This document shows, one piece after another, positions 1-11,200 of a stretch of DNA of 64,000 nucleotides. The first letter of the stretch is position 1. The number at the start of each line of letters is the position of its first letter. Origin of the DNA: Drosophila miranda (taxonomy: Eukaryota > Arthropoda > Insecta > Diptera > Drosophilidae); the NCBI RefSeq assembly GCF_003369915.1, contig NW_022881603.1:46687723-46751722 (forward strand), written 5' to 3'. A program made the translations under genes and the position numbers. The notes under the pieces were generated by a model that was not told the origin of the DNA, made no database searches, and worked only from the letters and a program-made list of their open reading frames with translations.

Positions 1-179
1 TAATCGTCGCAGCTATTAGACTAACATCCTCGCATCAATCGTTCGCCCCAATCATCCCCATATGTACATACGCGATAAGTTGGTTTACATATGCAAACAA
101 ATTGTGAATTATAAACAGCCTCTCGACTTTCATTAACTTCAAATTGCAACAGTTGTTAAAAACGCTTAATAGCTTAACA
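1..179 (+). repeat. 5' LTR of BEL element 1 (3' part only)
   Basis: Matches 8545-8723 with three substitutions and no indel. It ends in the usual CA (...agcttaaca) directly before the primer site. The first ~295 bases of this LTR lie outside the window. Confidence 0.9.
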
Positions 180-181
180 TT

Positions 182-199
182 TGGTGACCCCGACGTGAT
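182..199 (+). other. Primer binding site of BEL element 1
   Basis: TGGTGACCCCGACGTGAT begins two bases after the LTR end. It starts with TGG, as expected for a site complementary to the CCA end of a tRNA. I do not assign the tRNA species. Confidence 0.7.
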
Positions 200-526
200 T
201 GTGCAATAAATAACCCATCAGTGCAATCACAAACTAATATAGCATTCAAAGATCTTAACTAATTGCCATCTCAACCAGTGTCATCGACCACATAAGGTAT
301 CCATACATATATACACCGGCCTCCCCTGCATATTCGGTACTGCACGGAGCTGTTGGCTTGCGCTTCTCTTTTCGGTCATCTTCCCGCAAGAAACGTTTCT
401 TACACCGGTCGCCTTTGTATATACAGTTCGTACATAGCTGTTCGCTTGCTGGGCTCGGTTCTTGTCGTCTATTGCGTCTTTTTGTGTGTCTTTTTGAAGC
501 TTAAGTCAACGGAATTATGCGAGAAA

Positions 527-868
527 ATGAAAAGGTTAGCTACCGCTTGGCAGAATGAGTCGTCAGACTGTGACTACTACATGCTCGTGGTAAAGCAAGA
601 GCAAGTCGAGAAGTTGATCAGCAAATTTGAGATGTTTCACGGCGAGCTTGAGGAATTGGATCGAAGCGAAATTCACAGGGGTTTGTGTGACATTTTTGAG
701 TCACTTGCAAGCTCGCTGAAGGCGGCGATTATGAGGGAAATGGCTAAGAGTAGCGGCCGCATGCCGTTTCATTCTACCTTGGCTGGAGGAAATACTACGG
801 TTGAGTTTGCCAGCTCGCAATTTCTACCTCACCGTAGACAAGTACCATCCCTGCCTCCTATACAATTT
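527..868 (+). pseudogene. gag: BEL element 1 gag, N-terminal fragment
   Basis: The reading frame opens with ATG at 527 (MKRLATAWQNE...), continues with a charged helical stretch (EQVEKLISKFEMFHGELEELD) and ends in a proline-rich segment (PSLPPIQF), the layout of BEL/Pao gag N termini. From about residue 115 the frame passes without a stop into LINE ORF1 sequence. The rest of gag, including its zinc knuckles, is absent: BEL sequence resumes after the LINE only at the protease. The frame is open upstream to 353 but has no better ATG. The exact BEL/LINE junction (about 869) is inferred by comparison with the LINE copy at 25919. Confidence 0.65.
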
Positions 869-1402
869 GCGTCCGTGTCCGTGGTGTCCGCAAGTTCGCT
901 AGTTGTCCCGTCTATCCCGATCCCACTAGTAAATAGACGTTCCGGACCTCCGGATATTGCCACCACAGGTACTAGGCCTGTGGTGACTAAACCACTGGTG
1001 GGAGTCCCACCAAAACGACAAGTTTTTGTTTCACGGCTGGCCCCTGACCTCACATCTAATGATGTAATTGCTTTTATTCAAAGCAAAATAAAAGCCGTGG
1101 GTTTAAAGGTGGAGAAATTTAACTTCTCTTATGCCAGGGAGATAGCCTCGTTTAAGATAAGCATCTCCCCAACTCAATTTGACACCATTTGCTCCGCCAC
1201 ATTTTGGCCGGAGCATTTGGTGGTGAAGGAGTTTAAGGCTAAGAAGAAGAATAGGCCCCCATATCCCTTCCAAACCTTTCCAGTGTGCCACCCTCAACCT
1301 CAACCTCAACTTCCTCTTCCTCAACTTCCCGTCTTGCTTCAACCTTTCCAAAAAACTAACTTCTCTTTTAGTAACCTATCAGAATGTAAGAGGCTTGCGT
1401 AG
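869..1402 (+). pseudogene. LINE copy 1 ORF1, C-terminal part, fused to BEL gag
   Basis: The frame continues from BEL gag and encodes the ORF1 nucleic-acid-binding C terminus: VFVSRLAPDLTSNDVIAFIQ, then VEKFNFSYAREIASFKISIS and FWPEHLVVKEFKAKKKN, a basic RRM-like tail of jockey/CR1 ORF1 proteins. A proline/glutamine-rich linker (PQPQPQLPLPQLP) follows, and the frame ends at 1402, overlapping the ORF2 frame. The PHD-finger N terminus is missing because of 5' truncation. The fused frame of about 290 codons from the gag ATG is open, but there is no evidence that it is expressed. Confidence 0.7.
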
Positions 1403-4156
1403 TAAGCTCAACATTCTTTTCCGGGATAGTGTTGCATTTGCTTCCCACGTTATTGTGTTTACTGAAACCTGGTTAAAGCCGGACATTCTTAGTTCCGAGG
1501 TTTTGGCAGGTCGGTACACAACTTTTAGAAAGGACCGTTCGTCTCGACGGGCAGGGGGGGTTCTAATTGCAGTGGACTCTTACTTCACGTCGGAACACTT
1601 CACAGTCCAAGTTCAACAGGAACTGGAATTCCTGTGTGTAAAACTGATTCTTCCCGCTTTCGCTATATTCATTACTTGCTCGTATATCCCACCTTCTTCG
1701 GATATTTCAATTTATGAGCAGCACTTGTCCGCTTTAACCGCTGTTTCTTCCTCGCTATCTGATAAAGATCGTATGATAGTTCTTGGTGACTTCAACTTGC
1801 CAGGAACTGTTTGGTCTTCGGTAAACGAGTCTAGTATCCTAGTGCCCATGTCACGACATGACTTTGTGGACGGCTTGCTTGACCTATCCCTGTCTCAAGT
1901 CAACCATGTGAAAAATTCCTTGGGTCGATTGCTTGATCTGTGCTTTGTATCGGATCCGACCATAGTGTTGTTAACCCGAGCCCTTCCGCTCACTATACCT
2001 GAAGACGCCTACCACCCTACTTTCGAGGTGTCGCTAGATATAGGACCAACTGTATTGGATCGGTCGAGTAGGCTGCCCGAACGTGTCCGCTGCTTTCGTA
2101 AAGCTTTCGTTGCGAAGCTTAATAACCTCATTAGGGATTTTGATTGGTTCGCTTTGTCCTTGTGCACTGATGTCATAAAAGGCATAAACATTTTTTACAA
2201 TGCTCTTGGCACATTTTTCGATTCTTGTGTCCCGCTTTCTTGTCCGACTAGATCTGGAAAACCCCCTTGGTTTACCAAAGAGTTATCCAGTCTAAAAACT
2301 TAAAATCAAGACTTTATAAAAAATTTCAAGAAGTGGGTTCTCCTACTTCTCACTCTCGCTATGTATTAGCTCGGTCAAACTTTTCAGTTCTTAATGCTCA
2401 ATGCTATAAGAACTACCTATCTCGATGCAGGATACGTTTTTCTCAGGACCCTAAGCAGTTTTACAGCTTCGTAAACAGTAAGCGTAGAACGTCCGCACAC
2501 CCATCCTCGCTATCATTTTGTAATACGTCGGCAAATAATGATCAGGCAATTGCCGATCTTTTTGCCCAATTCTTCCAAACCACCTATTCTAAGGAAAGCT
2601 ACTCCGGTCATCCGTACCCATACGGTTTACCGAGGTCGAACGGCATTTTCAGTCCCTTGTTAAATGAATGTTCCCTACTTCATGATCTTCGACTAGTTAA
2701 GCCGGTGTTTTCACCGGGTCCAGACGGGGTTCCAGGTTGTGTACTCAGGTACTGCGCCGAGGCTCTGTGTGGACCTTTGCTTAAACTATTCACCCTATCC
2801 ATTGATTCTTCTTGCTTCCCCCCGATCTGGAAGGAATCGTTTATAATTCCTCTCCATAAAAAAGGTAGCAAGTCTGATGCAAAAAATTATAGAGGTATAG
2901 CAAAGTTATCCGCTATTCCTAAAATGTTTGAGAAGGTTTTAACTCCGCACTTGCAACATCTCTGCAAGTCACTTATATCTCCAACTCAGCATGGATTTAT
3001 AAGGCGGCGATCAACCACCACGAACTTGTTAGAGTTTACCTCTTTCATTATTAAAGGCTTTCAAGGTAACTTACAGACGGATGTTATTTACACCGACTTT
3101 AGTAAAGCATTCGACTCTGTAAACCATTCCCTTTTAGCGCATAAACTTGACCTTTTAGGGTTTCCGCCCAACCTCCTGAGATGGATTTCTAGCTATCTTT
3201 GTTCTAGGTCTCAAAGAGTCCTCTTCAAAAACTCCCTCTCTTTCCCAGTAAAGGTTTCTTCGGGAGTACCACAAGGCAGCCATCTAGGCCCCTTACTCTT
3301 CACACTCTTTATTAATGACTTACCTTCAGTATTAACATACTCTCGAGTACTTATGTATGCGGATGATGTTAAACTCTGTGTCCAGTACAAGGACATTTCA
3401 TTTCATTCTCGCTTGCAATCCGATCTCAATAACTTTCAGTCATGGTGTTGTGCAAACTTGTTACACCTTAATGCCTCGAAATGCAAAGTTATGACATTTC
3501 ATCGTTCTAGCCCTTTGTTGGCTCCCTACACCCTATTTGGTGGTTCTCTTGAGAGAATTACCCTGGTGGATGATCTGGGTGTTATGTTAGACCCCAAGTT
3601 AAAGTTTTCCGAACACATTTCTACCATGGTAAATAAGGCCATGGGCGTGCTTGGGTTTATAAAGAGGTGGTCAAAGGAATTTGACGACCCCTATATAACA
3701 AAGACTCGCTATACCTCGCTTGTTCGTCCGATCTTAGAATACGGCTCCTGTGTATGGTGCCCTCAGTACAAAGTACACCAGGACCGTATAGAATCAGTAC
3801 AGAAAAACTTTTTACTCTTTGCTCTGCGGTACCTTAACTGGGATGCGGGTGTAAGACTCCCATCTTACTCTAGTAGACTACTATTAGTAAACCTCCCATC
3901 CTTAGTTAACCGTAGAAAAATGCTTGGTGTGATATTTATGCACAACTTGATCAGGGGTGACATAGACACGATTCCTATTAGACTGACTAGAAATTTTATA
4001 CCGTTGTTCCTTCCACTTTGTAGATCGAATTATTCCTTGCATGAACCGTTTAGGGTCTTATGCTCGGATTATAATTCCCTCTACCATATTATATCCACCA
4101 CTAATTCTCTTCCTCTTATTAAATTATTAATCCTTACACACCTTTCTATTAATTAG
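1365..4156 (+). pseudogene. LINE copy 1 ORF2: endonuclease and reverse transcriptase, one frameshift
   Basis: The endonuclease frame is open to 2303, with the expected motifs YQNVRGLRSK near 1377, VFTETWLKPD near 1461 and LGDFNLPGTVW near 1783. The RT frame runs to the stop at 4156, with FSKAFDSVNHSLL, SSGVPQGSHLGPLLF and the catalytic YADD at 3356-3367. The two frames meet at a -1 shift around 2294-2303 (CTAAAAACTTAAAA). The same shift occurs in copies 2 and 3, so it is either inherited from a defective source or a programmed shift. A 30-base in-frame deletion lies near 3967. The product would nick target DNA and prime reverse transcription. Confidence 0.85.
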
Positions 4157-4386
4157 TAACTGTAGTGGTATTTGTACTTTGATTGCATGCTTAGTTTCTT
4201 AGTAAGTTTAGTACTAATTTTCCTCGAATGTTAGTCTAATAGCTATCTTTCTTGCATGTTCGCGTTTGGTTCGGCTACGCACCGCGCGTCATGCGGCAGC
4301 GCCCCTCGGTCGGTTGGGCGGGAGGAGGGCTGCGTTTTGCCTCGGATCCGCGCGTAACAGCCTTCTGCTGGTGTCACACGGGCCAC

Positions 4387-4440
4387 TTGACGGTGCAGTA
4401 ACTGCATCGCCTCTTGAAAGATGCAGTCATTGCATGTCAA
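4387..4440 (+). other. Structured 3' end of LINE copy 1
   Basis: TTGAC (4387) can pair with GTCAA (4436-4440). Inside are two hairpins, TGCAG-TAA-CTGCA (4394-4406) and ATGCA-GTCAT-TGCAT (4421-4435). All four LINE 3' ends in the window keep this arrangement and none has a poly(A) tail. CR1-type LINEs are known to use 3' end structure for RT recognition; the role here is inferred. Confidence 0.6.
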
Positions 4441-4443
4441 CGT

Positions 4444-7400
4444 CCACACTACAAAAATCGTTCCGGAGTTTTAGTTCCCTGCCGAGCGTTGCTGGATTCC
4501 GGCTCCCAGTTGCATCTAATAACTTCTCGTTTCGCGAATCAGCTTCAGCTTCGAAAAATGAAATCATCGACTGCAGTCTCGGGAATAGCCGACTCTAGCT
4601 TCGTCACGGATGGATTTTCGGTCAACGTTAGCCTGCACTCTCGCTCATCGGATTACTCAACTCTCATCACTGCCATTGTAGCCTCTAGCATAACCGATCG
4701 ACAGCCAAGCTTTGGAATTGACACTCAAAACTGGAACATCTAACATACCACTAGCTGATCCGGAGTTTTATAAGCCGCAGCGCGTCGATCTGCTAATTGG
4801 CGCAAGTCTGTTTTTCGAGCTCCTGTGTGTTGGTCAGGTCAAGATACTGCCAGGATTGCCTTCAATTCAGAAAACGCGCTTGGGATGGGTCGTGTCTGGA
4901 AGTTGTTCGCGTTTAAAAGGTTCCTCGTTGATGGTCTCTCGCGCTCGGGCCGTAGCTGCTGAGGATAATAGTCCAGAGGATCGGCTTGAGGTGCTTCTTC
5001 GGAGGTTTTGGGAGGTAGAAAATTGCATCGAACCAATAATAAAGTCTACCAAAGAAGAGCTAGATTGTGAAGCACACTTTGTGCAGCACTTCCGTCGACT
5101 ACATAAAGGCGATTATTGTGTTCGGCTGCCAGCAAAATATAATTTGGATCTCCTTGGAGAATCTTACAATCAAGCGCTTCGTAGATTCCTGACCCCTGAG
5201 AGAAAGTTAGATCGTCGCCCTGATGTTAAATCTCAGTATGCAGCATTTATAAAGGAGTACCTTGATTTAGGCCATATGTCTCAGGTTCCTACCCAGTCAA
5301 TCAGCAACTGCCGATATTTTTTGCCTCACCATTGCGTCATGAAGGAAGATAGTTCTACGACCAAGCTTCGCGTCGTTTTTGATGGATCCGCTTCAACCTC
5401 ATCTGGATATTCCCTGAACGACGTTTTAATGGCTGGACCCGTAATCCAACACAAACTGTTTCATATTCTTGCTCGATTTCGGTCATACGCCGTTGCGATT
5501 ACGGGAGATATCTGTAAGATGTATCGTTGTGTAAGAGTCTCGACCGAGGATAGCAACTTGCAGTGTATTCTGTGGAGAAACTCCAGGGAAGAAGACTTGC
5601 GTGTGTTTCAATTGGACACCGTTACTTATGGGACGAAGCCTGCCTCCTATCTATCTGTGCGAGCGATGCATCAGTTGGCAATAGACGAGCAGATGGCGTT
5701 TCCAGTTGGAGCTGAAATCCTTCGCCGTGACTTCTACGTGGATGACTTGATATCTGGAGCCAGCTCGCAGGAGGAGGCTATCCGGATTCGGGAGCAAACT
5801 ACTGGAATTTTGTCTAGAGGTCAGTTCAGATTGAGGAAATGGTGTTCGAACGTCCCTGCTGTGCTGGATGGAGTTCCGGAAGAGGACAAGGAAACGACGT
5901 TCGACGATGGCAGCCATGTGACTAAAACTTAAGGACTTGCGGGGGATCCGGTTTCTGATCTACGATTATTTTCGTTCTCGGCCCTTCAATCTTCTTTGAA
6001 TTCCTGCAGGCGCTCTGTTTTGTCATCCATAGCGCGATTCTACGATCCTCTCGGACTAGCTGGTCCCGTAATTACTAAATCCAAAATCTTTCTCCAGCGT
6101 TTGTGCCAAGAGAAGTTGTCCTGGGATGAAAGCCTTCCAGTCGCACTGAACACCGAGTGGCAGGAAATATGCACCAGTTTTGGTCAGATTCGTCGACTTG
6201 AATTTCCTCGGCTTGTGCTCCTTCCAGACTCTACGCTGGAAATTCACGGATTTTGCGATGCCAGCATCGAGGCTTATGGTGCATGCATTTATGTCGTGTC
6301 CAAGGGTCAGCATTTCAGCAGTCACTTACTTTGTGCCAAATCTCGTGTGGCTCCTTTGAAGACACTTACAGTACCAAAGTTGGAGCTTTGTGGAGCGGAG
6401 TTGCTGGCTAGGCTCATATCTGAGATAGCTGGAATGAATGTATTCAAGGGAAGGTGTTACTGTTGGTGTGATTCTGCCGTTGCGCTCTCTTGGATTCGGG
6501 ACGAGCCGTCAAGATTTAATATTTTTGTTGCAAATAGAGTGTCAACGATTCAGGAAATGACCGAAAAAATGGAATGGCGCTATGTTCCCACAGCTTTAAA
6601 CCCAGCCGACATTCTGTCTCGAGGGGCTCATCCGACTGAGCTGAATGAGTCACCTCTTTGGGCTCATGGTCCTCCATTTCTTTGCGGCTCCTCAGATGAC
6701 TGGCCACCCACTGTGCTACCTGATAAGCCAGCCCTTGAACTTCGTCGGAAGGCTCTTCTGGTCAAATCGCCCTACATGGACATTATTGCTGATTCCAAGT
6801 ATGCGAATTCATTTGCTTCTTTGCAACCCGTTTTCGGATACATTCACAAGTTTTGCAACCGAATTCGGCGCCCCGGACTCACTGTCTCAGATATTGAACA
6901 TGGAACCCAGGTATTGCTACGACTAGTCCAGCGTACTCAGCTATGGGAGGACATAAAGTCACTGCGGGCAAGGGGAGCAGTCTCCTCATCGAGCTCAATC
7001 GCATCGCTATCGCCATTCATGGATCAGTTTGGACTTCTCAGGGTAGATGGTCGACTGAAAAACTCTTCGTTGGATTTTGATGGCCGTCATTCCATCATCT
7101 TGCCCAGCAGCCATCCACTGACTCTTGCAATAATCTCCCATTTTCATGAGCGGAATCTGCACGCTGGTCCTCGAGCTTTGCTTGGACTAATTCGATCCCA
7201 ATATTGGCCTATTGGGGGGAGGCAGACGGTAAAGAGGGCAGCAAACAAGTGCGTAAGATGCTTTCGACTGAAGCCCAGGGTATTGGAGCATATTATGGCG
7301 GATCTTCCAAAGGAGCGGCTCGATGGTTCTCATGCCTTTGAGATCACAGGCGTGGACTTCTGTGAGCCGTTTTTCTACAAACCGGAGGCACGCAACAATG

Positions 7401-8249
7401 CTCCAATCAAGTGCTACGTCTGCGTCTTCATTTGTTTCGCTACCAAGGCTGTTCATCTGGAGCTTATAAAGGACTTATCCACAGTTGCTTTTCTACATGG
7501 ACTAAAGCGCTTCATATGTACCAGATGGAAGCCGCGGCAAATTTGGTCAGACAACGCAACCAATTTTGTCGGCGCTAAGAATGAGCTGATGGAATTAAAG
7601 CGCCTGGTCCTCAGCGATGACCATCAGAAGGCGCTGCTGGATTTTTGCTTAGTCGGGGCTATAGACTGGCATTTCATTACTCCGCGCTCCCCTCATTTTG
7701 GTGGTCTATGGGAGGCTGCAGTGTAGACGGCCAAGTACCACTTCTACCGTGCGATAGGCAACTCGGTTCTTGGATTTGACGAGCTGCGGACGCTTGTGTG
7801 CCACATCACGGCAGTGATTAATTCAAGACCTTTAGTTTCAATTTCAGAGAGCCCTGCCGATCTAGATGTTCTAACTCCAGCGCATTTCTTGAATGGTGGC
7901 CCTCCTGCTTCTTTCGCTGAGCCTGACGTCACGCAGCTAAACTTCGATCGCCTGGACGGCTGGCAGCGCGTTTCGTACCTGCAGCAGCTCTTTTGGTCCC
8001 GGTGGAAGGAGGAGTACATAACGTCACTGCAGCTCAAAGTGGCGCACTGCGAAGCCTAGTTTAGCAGTCGCAGATTTGGTTCTTGTCAAGGATGAGAATC
8101 TTCCTCCCATGAAGTGGCCACTGGCGAGAGTGGTCGAGCATTTGCCTGGACGAGATGGCGTTGCCCGAGTTGCTGTGCGCGCCGTCAACAAGCTGTGCCT
8201 GCTGCCCCTTAAAGATGCTGTTGAAAGTCAGGCTTCCAACGGGGGAGTA
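4444..8249 (+). pseudogene. pol: BEL element 1 pol: protease, RT, RNase H, integrase
   Basis: Protease: LLDSGSQLHLITS with catalytic D at 4495. RT: LRVVFDGSASTSSGYSLNDV, then YVDD at 5735-5746. RNase H: HGFCDASIEAYGACIY with D near 6257. Integrase: an HHCC finger (HERNLHAG ... CVRC, near 7144-7260), then catalytic D 7355 (GVDFCEP), D 7550 (WSDNATNF) and E 7712 (GGLWEAAV), and the C-terminal domain LVLVKDENLPPMKWP near 8079. Lesions: a frameshift near 4738 after the protease, a TAA at 5930-5932, a TAG at 7724-7726 just after the catalytic Glu, and a frameshift near 8040. It made the enzymes for cDNA synthesis and integration; this copy cannot make the full polyprotein. Confidence 0.9.
8240..8249 (+). 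other. Polypurine tract of BEL element 1
   Basis: The purine-rich CGGGGGAGTA lies directly before the TG that starts the 3' LTR, where plus-strand priming is expected. Confidence 0.6.
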
Positions 8250-8723
8250 TGTCGGGTCAAGCCGCTTAAATATTTTAAATTATTGCCAGTGGTGCGGCCC
8301 AAAGGAAATGCATTTTGGTGTTGTCGTTTCCAATGCCCCCACTGCAAAGATCATTTTCTACCGCATATGCGCATGTAGCGGAATTCTTTCGTATCCTTAT
8401 GTCGCAATCTCTCGGACTCGGCTTAACAGCGTCCCCGAGCAGCTCTAACGCTCTCGGGCTATTATACGCTCTCGCTCGCGTCTAAGCTTGCTGCATAGGG
8501 CCCGGCAATTTGGCCCGTCAGCCCTTGCATGGGCAGTCTTGAGCTAATCGTCGCAGCTATTAGACTAACATCCTCGCATCAATCGTTCGCCCCAATCATC
8601 CCCATATGTACATACGCGATAAGTTGGTTTACATATGCAAATAAATTGTGAATTATAAACAGCCTCTCGACTTTCATTAACTTCGAATTGCAACATTTGT
8701 TAAAAACGCTTAATAGCTTAACA
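8250..8723 (+). repeat. 3' LTR of BEL element 1
   Basis: Runs from TGTCGGGTCAAGCC after the polypurine tract to ...GCTTAACA. Its last 179 bases match the window's first 179 with three mismatches. It contains the run of CTCTCGC motifs common in fly LTR promoters. Sequence of the older minus-strand element follows at 8724. Confidence 0.85.
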
Positions 8724-8943
8724 GACTCTACTTCCTTCACAATTCAATCTCGTATTCTAGCTAACCTGCGGTGGCAAAGCAGGGCGAATTCGCCAAGAGC
8801 GAGAGAGCGAGCTTTTATTACGCCCCCTCTTTGCCCTAGCCTTACACTTACACTAAACTTCATAAGCTTACACTAGACTTCATAATTACGATAAAATTAA
8901 GCAATTCAAATTAAGCAAATTCACGGCCTGCACGGCTTCAACA
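8724..8943 (-). repeat. LTR fragment of BEL element 2
   Basis: On the minus strand it starts TGTTGAAGCCGTGCAGG just after the pol end and runs until cut by element 1 at 8724. About 120 bases (8731-8850) closely match the LTR in each unit of the 3.2-kb array (for example 16044-16165), including AATAAAAGCTCGCTCTC and the block TTGGCGAATTCGCCCTGC. The boundary at 8943 is approximate. Confidence 0.7.
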
Positions 8944-11200
8944 CATTGGGAGCGGCATCAACTCGTGTATGGCCCGCCGAAAAACCGCTCCAGTACTAGT
9001 CCTTATTTCGACGACCCTGACCATGGCGTCCTCTCCTTCGTCCGTGGCGATGACCCTCCCCACGAGCCACTCCTGAGGTGGCAGATTGTCCTCGGCCACG
9101 AGGACGAGGTCTCCTTCCTCGAGGCTCAGTTGCCGCTGGTGCCATTTGCCCCGAATTACCAAACCCCAGGACATACTAACGGGACCGTCGCTGCCAAAAC
9201 GCTTGCCTGACTGATGAGACAAGTCGCCATCGCCGCTTCGAGCGGCCTCGAGTTCATTATTGCCTCGATGCCGAAGAGGACTGTGGCGAGCTTTTCGGCG
9301 GTTAGGAGCGCGCTGCCTACCGCCCGTAGGAGTAGGCTCTTGACAGTTTTTACACCTGTCTCCCAAAGCCCTCCCATGTGAGGAGCCCGCGGCGGTCTGA
9401 ACGCAAACTTGACGCGAAGTCGCGAATTGCGTCCCCTTGCTGCTTGAGCCTGATCCGCAGACCTCTGAGGTGGCGGCTCGCTCCGACGAAGTTCGTCCCG
9501 ACTTGGGGATTCCTCGGCGCCCGACGAACCTTTGGAAAGCCAATAAAAAACCGTCAGTGGTTAGATCGGAAACTATATCTAGGTGAACCGCCTTGGACGT
9601 AAAACAAACAAAAAGCGCAATGTATGACTTCCGCGAATTTTCAATGTTGTATGCACTGGTCCACAAAAATCAACTCCGCGAATTGAAAATGGGTGGAGAG
9701 CACTGAGTCGATCTACGGGTAAATTCCCCATGAGTTGCGTCAGCAATCGAGGCTTGCATTTTAAACAGCGCATTCACAATCGAACTGTCTGACGGCAGAC
9801 CTCCTGAGCGTCGAAGGATGCTCACAAGTGCTCGTGAGCTTCGCACGAATTGCGAGCGCTTAGTCAATGGCAGAGGAAACTTGGCATCGTATGATATAGG
9901 AGCAACTCACAACAACGAAAAGTTACACTGTGTTGTCATGGATGAATGGGCTCAACCGCTGAAGGACCAATTGTAGATCCTTTCCTAACCTTATCGATTT
10001 CTCTTTGAGACTCGTGACGCTGGACGATTTCGACAATTTTATAAAAGGCTTCATTATATTCGGTTGATGAGACAGTTTTTTCGAAATATAGAATTTGGTC
10101 TATACATTTTCTTATAAAGCGGAACACATACACGAACACTCTAAACAGTTTGAGGTGTGACGAAAATCGTTCGATGACATCTAACAGCTCCGAACTTGGC
10201 AGAAAGATTTCGTCGACGTGACAACCTCTTGAGACAATTGGTGATGAGATGGATGAGACCGGATCCAATGAAGAGTTACCTCTGAATCCGACCAATAAAC
10301 GACTCGTTCAATGGGCACATTTAATAAGGGTTTTATTCTGTGACTGAGATCTGCGCGAAGGTGAGCGGCACATAACTCAAGCCTTGGGAGCGTTTTGGTC
10401 TTGAGCGGCGCTACTTTGGACTTAGAATTCAACAATGATAATTTTAAACCTTCTGCAGTTCTGCTATTTGAACCGGTGACATCGCATCTTAATATACAAA
10501 TCAAAATATGGATATGTCTTCCAATTGAGACAGTGTACTTTTCAACCAATTCCATGCTGTTTCCAAATTCAGCGGAATCGACTCATCCCAATCTAGGTTG
10601 TTAAGCCAAAGCTCCTACAATAGGATCTTACCTTTTATGACGATAGGACTCAACAAACCAAGGGGAGTGAGTTTAAAAACCACTTAGTCAATTCAAACGC
10701 TGCAGTCTGAAGAGCCTGAGACAATTCGGACTTAATTGCCCTTAGCTCCTATACGCATGCAAGAAGTCATCGACGTAAAAGTCGGAGAAACTGCCGATCC
10801 GCTTCATTCACATATGACCTAAGGAGAGGTACTCTTTCATGATTTTCAAGTACATTTTCTTCAACTCAGTCCTGATACAATCTTCTTTCAAGTGAAAAAA
10901 CCGCCGTTTAGCAACCTCAAAGAAATTGCCTAAACAACTCGGATCTGATTTACACGGGAGCCTTATTTTGAACCGACCTGATTACAGTAGATGGCATTTC
11001 TTCCGATGACCAAATGTTTTTTAAAGCCCTATCGATGGATACTTAAACTATTTGGTGACTTTTAGAAATAAGGGTCTGCCAGTGGTAGGTTCTCTGAGAT
11101 TCTGTAAGCGATGAGCGAGGTCCTCGGTAATGAATTTAGTTTGTGATCCAGAGTCGAGCAGATCTGGGCAAAATGTGCTCACCCCTCTTAGTTCGGAATC
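8944..11200 (-). pseudogene. pol: BEL element 2 pol remnant
   Basis: Minus-strand pieces in order: protease LLDSGSQTKFITEDLAHRLQ (about 11165-11105); little readable RT at 11100-10560; RNase H NSKSKVAPLKTKTLPRLELC and VVYWSDSEVTLHWIRSHPS (about 10430-10290); integrase GVDFCGPVHTTLKIRGSHT (about 9680) and SKAVHLDIVSDLTTDGFL; MGGLWETGVKTVKS with the catalytic Glu (about 9376); IMNSRPL; and the C-terminal domain GDLVLVAEDNLPPQEWLVGR ending HELMPLPMC near 8940. Domains lie in shifting frames, so no full product is possible. Confidence 0.8.

Larger units (their letters stand above)
869..4443 (+). mobile_element. CR1-like (jockey superfamily) LINE, copy 1, 5'-truncated
   Basis: A non-LTR retrotransposon inserted in BEL gag. 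It carries the C-terminal half of ORF1, an apurinic-type endonuclease and a reverse transcriptase. It ends without a poly(A) tail in a structured 3' end (4387-4440). The copies at 24895-29491 and 33162-36718, and the short copy at 46029-46741, share the same 3' end. Of the four it has the most intact ORF2. It lacks 30 bases near 3967 that the other copies keep (an in-frame loss of ten residues). CR1 assignment rests on the PHD-type ORF1 of the copy at 25386 and the RT style; it resembles the heterochromatic Cr1a type of flies as I remember it. Confidence 0.85.
1..8723 (+). mobile_element. BEL/Pao LTR retrotransposon 1, nested and defective
   Basis: A nearly complete BEL/Pao element. The first 179 bases of the window repeat at 8545-8723 with three mismatches and no gaps, which defines the LTR pair; the left LTR begins before the window. 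Between them lie a primer site, a gag start, and a pol with protease, RT, RNase H and integrase in BEL order. A CR1-like LINE (869-4443) sits in gag. Only about 4.5 kb of internal BEL sequence remains, and gag beyond its first ~115 codons is missing, so the LINE junction coincides with a gag deletion. The element itself lies in the LTR of an older minus-strand BEL element. Low LTR divergence points to a fairly young insertion. Confidence 0.9.

Noticed and set aside
4266..4598. 110-codon frame after the LINE ORF2
   Set aside because: Crosses the GC-rich LINE 3' UTR and the BEL protease in the wrong frame; the protease frame with LLDSGSQ is the real one.
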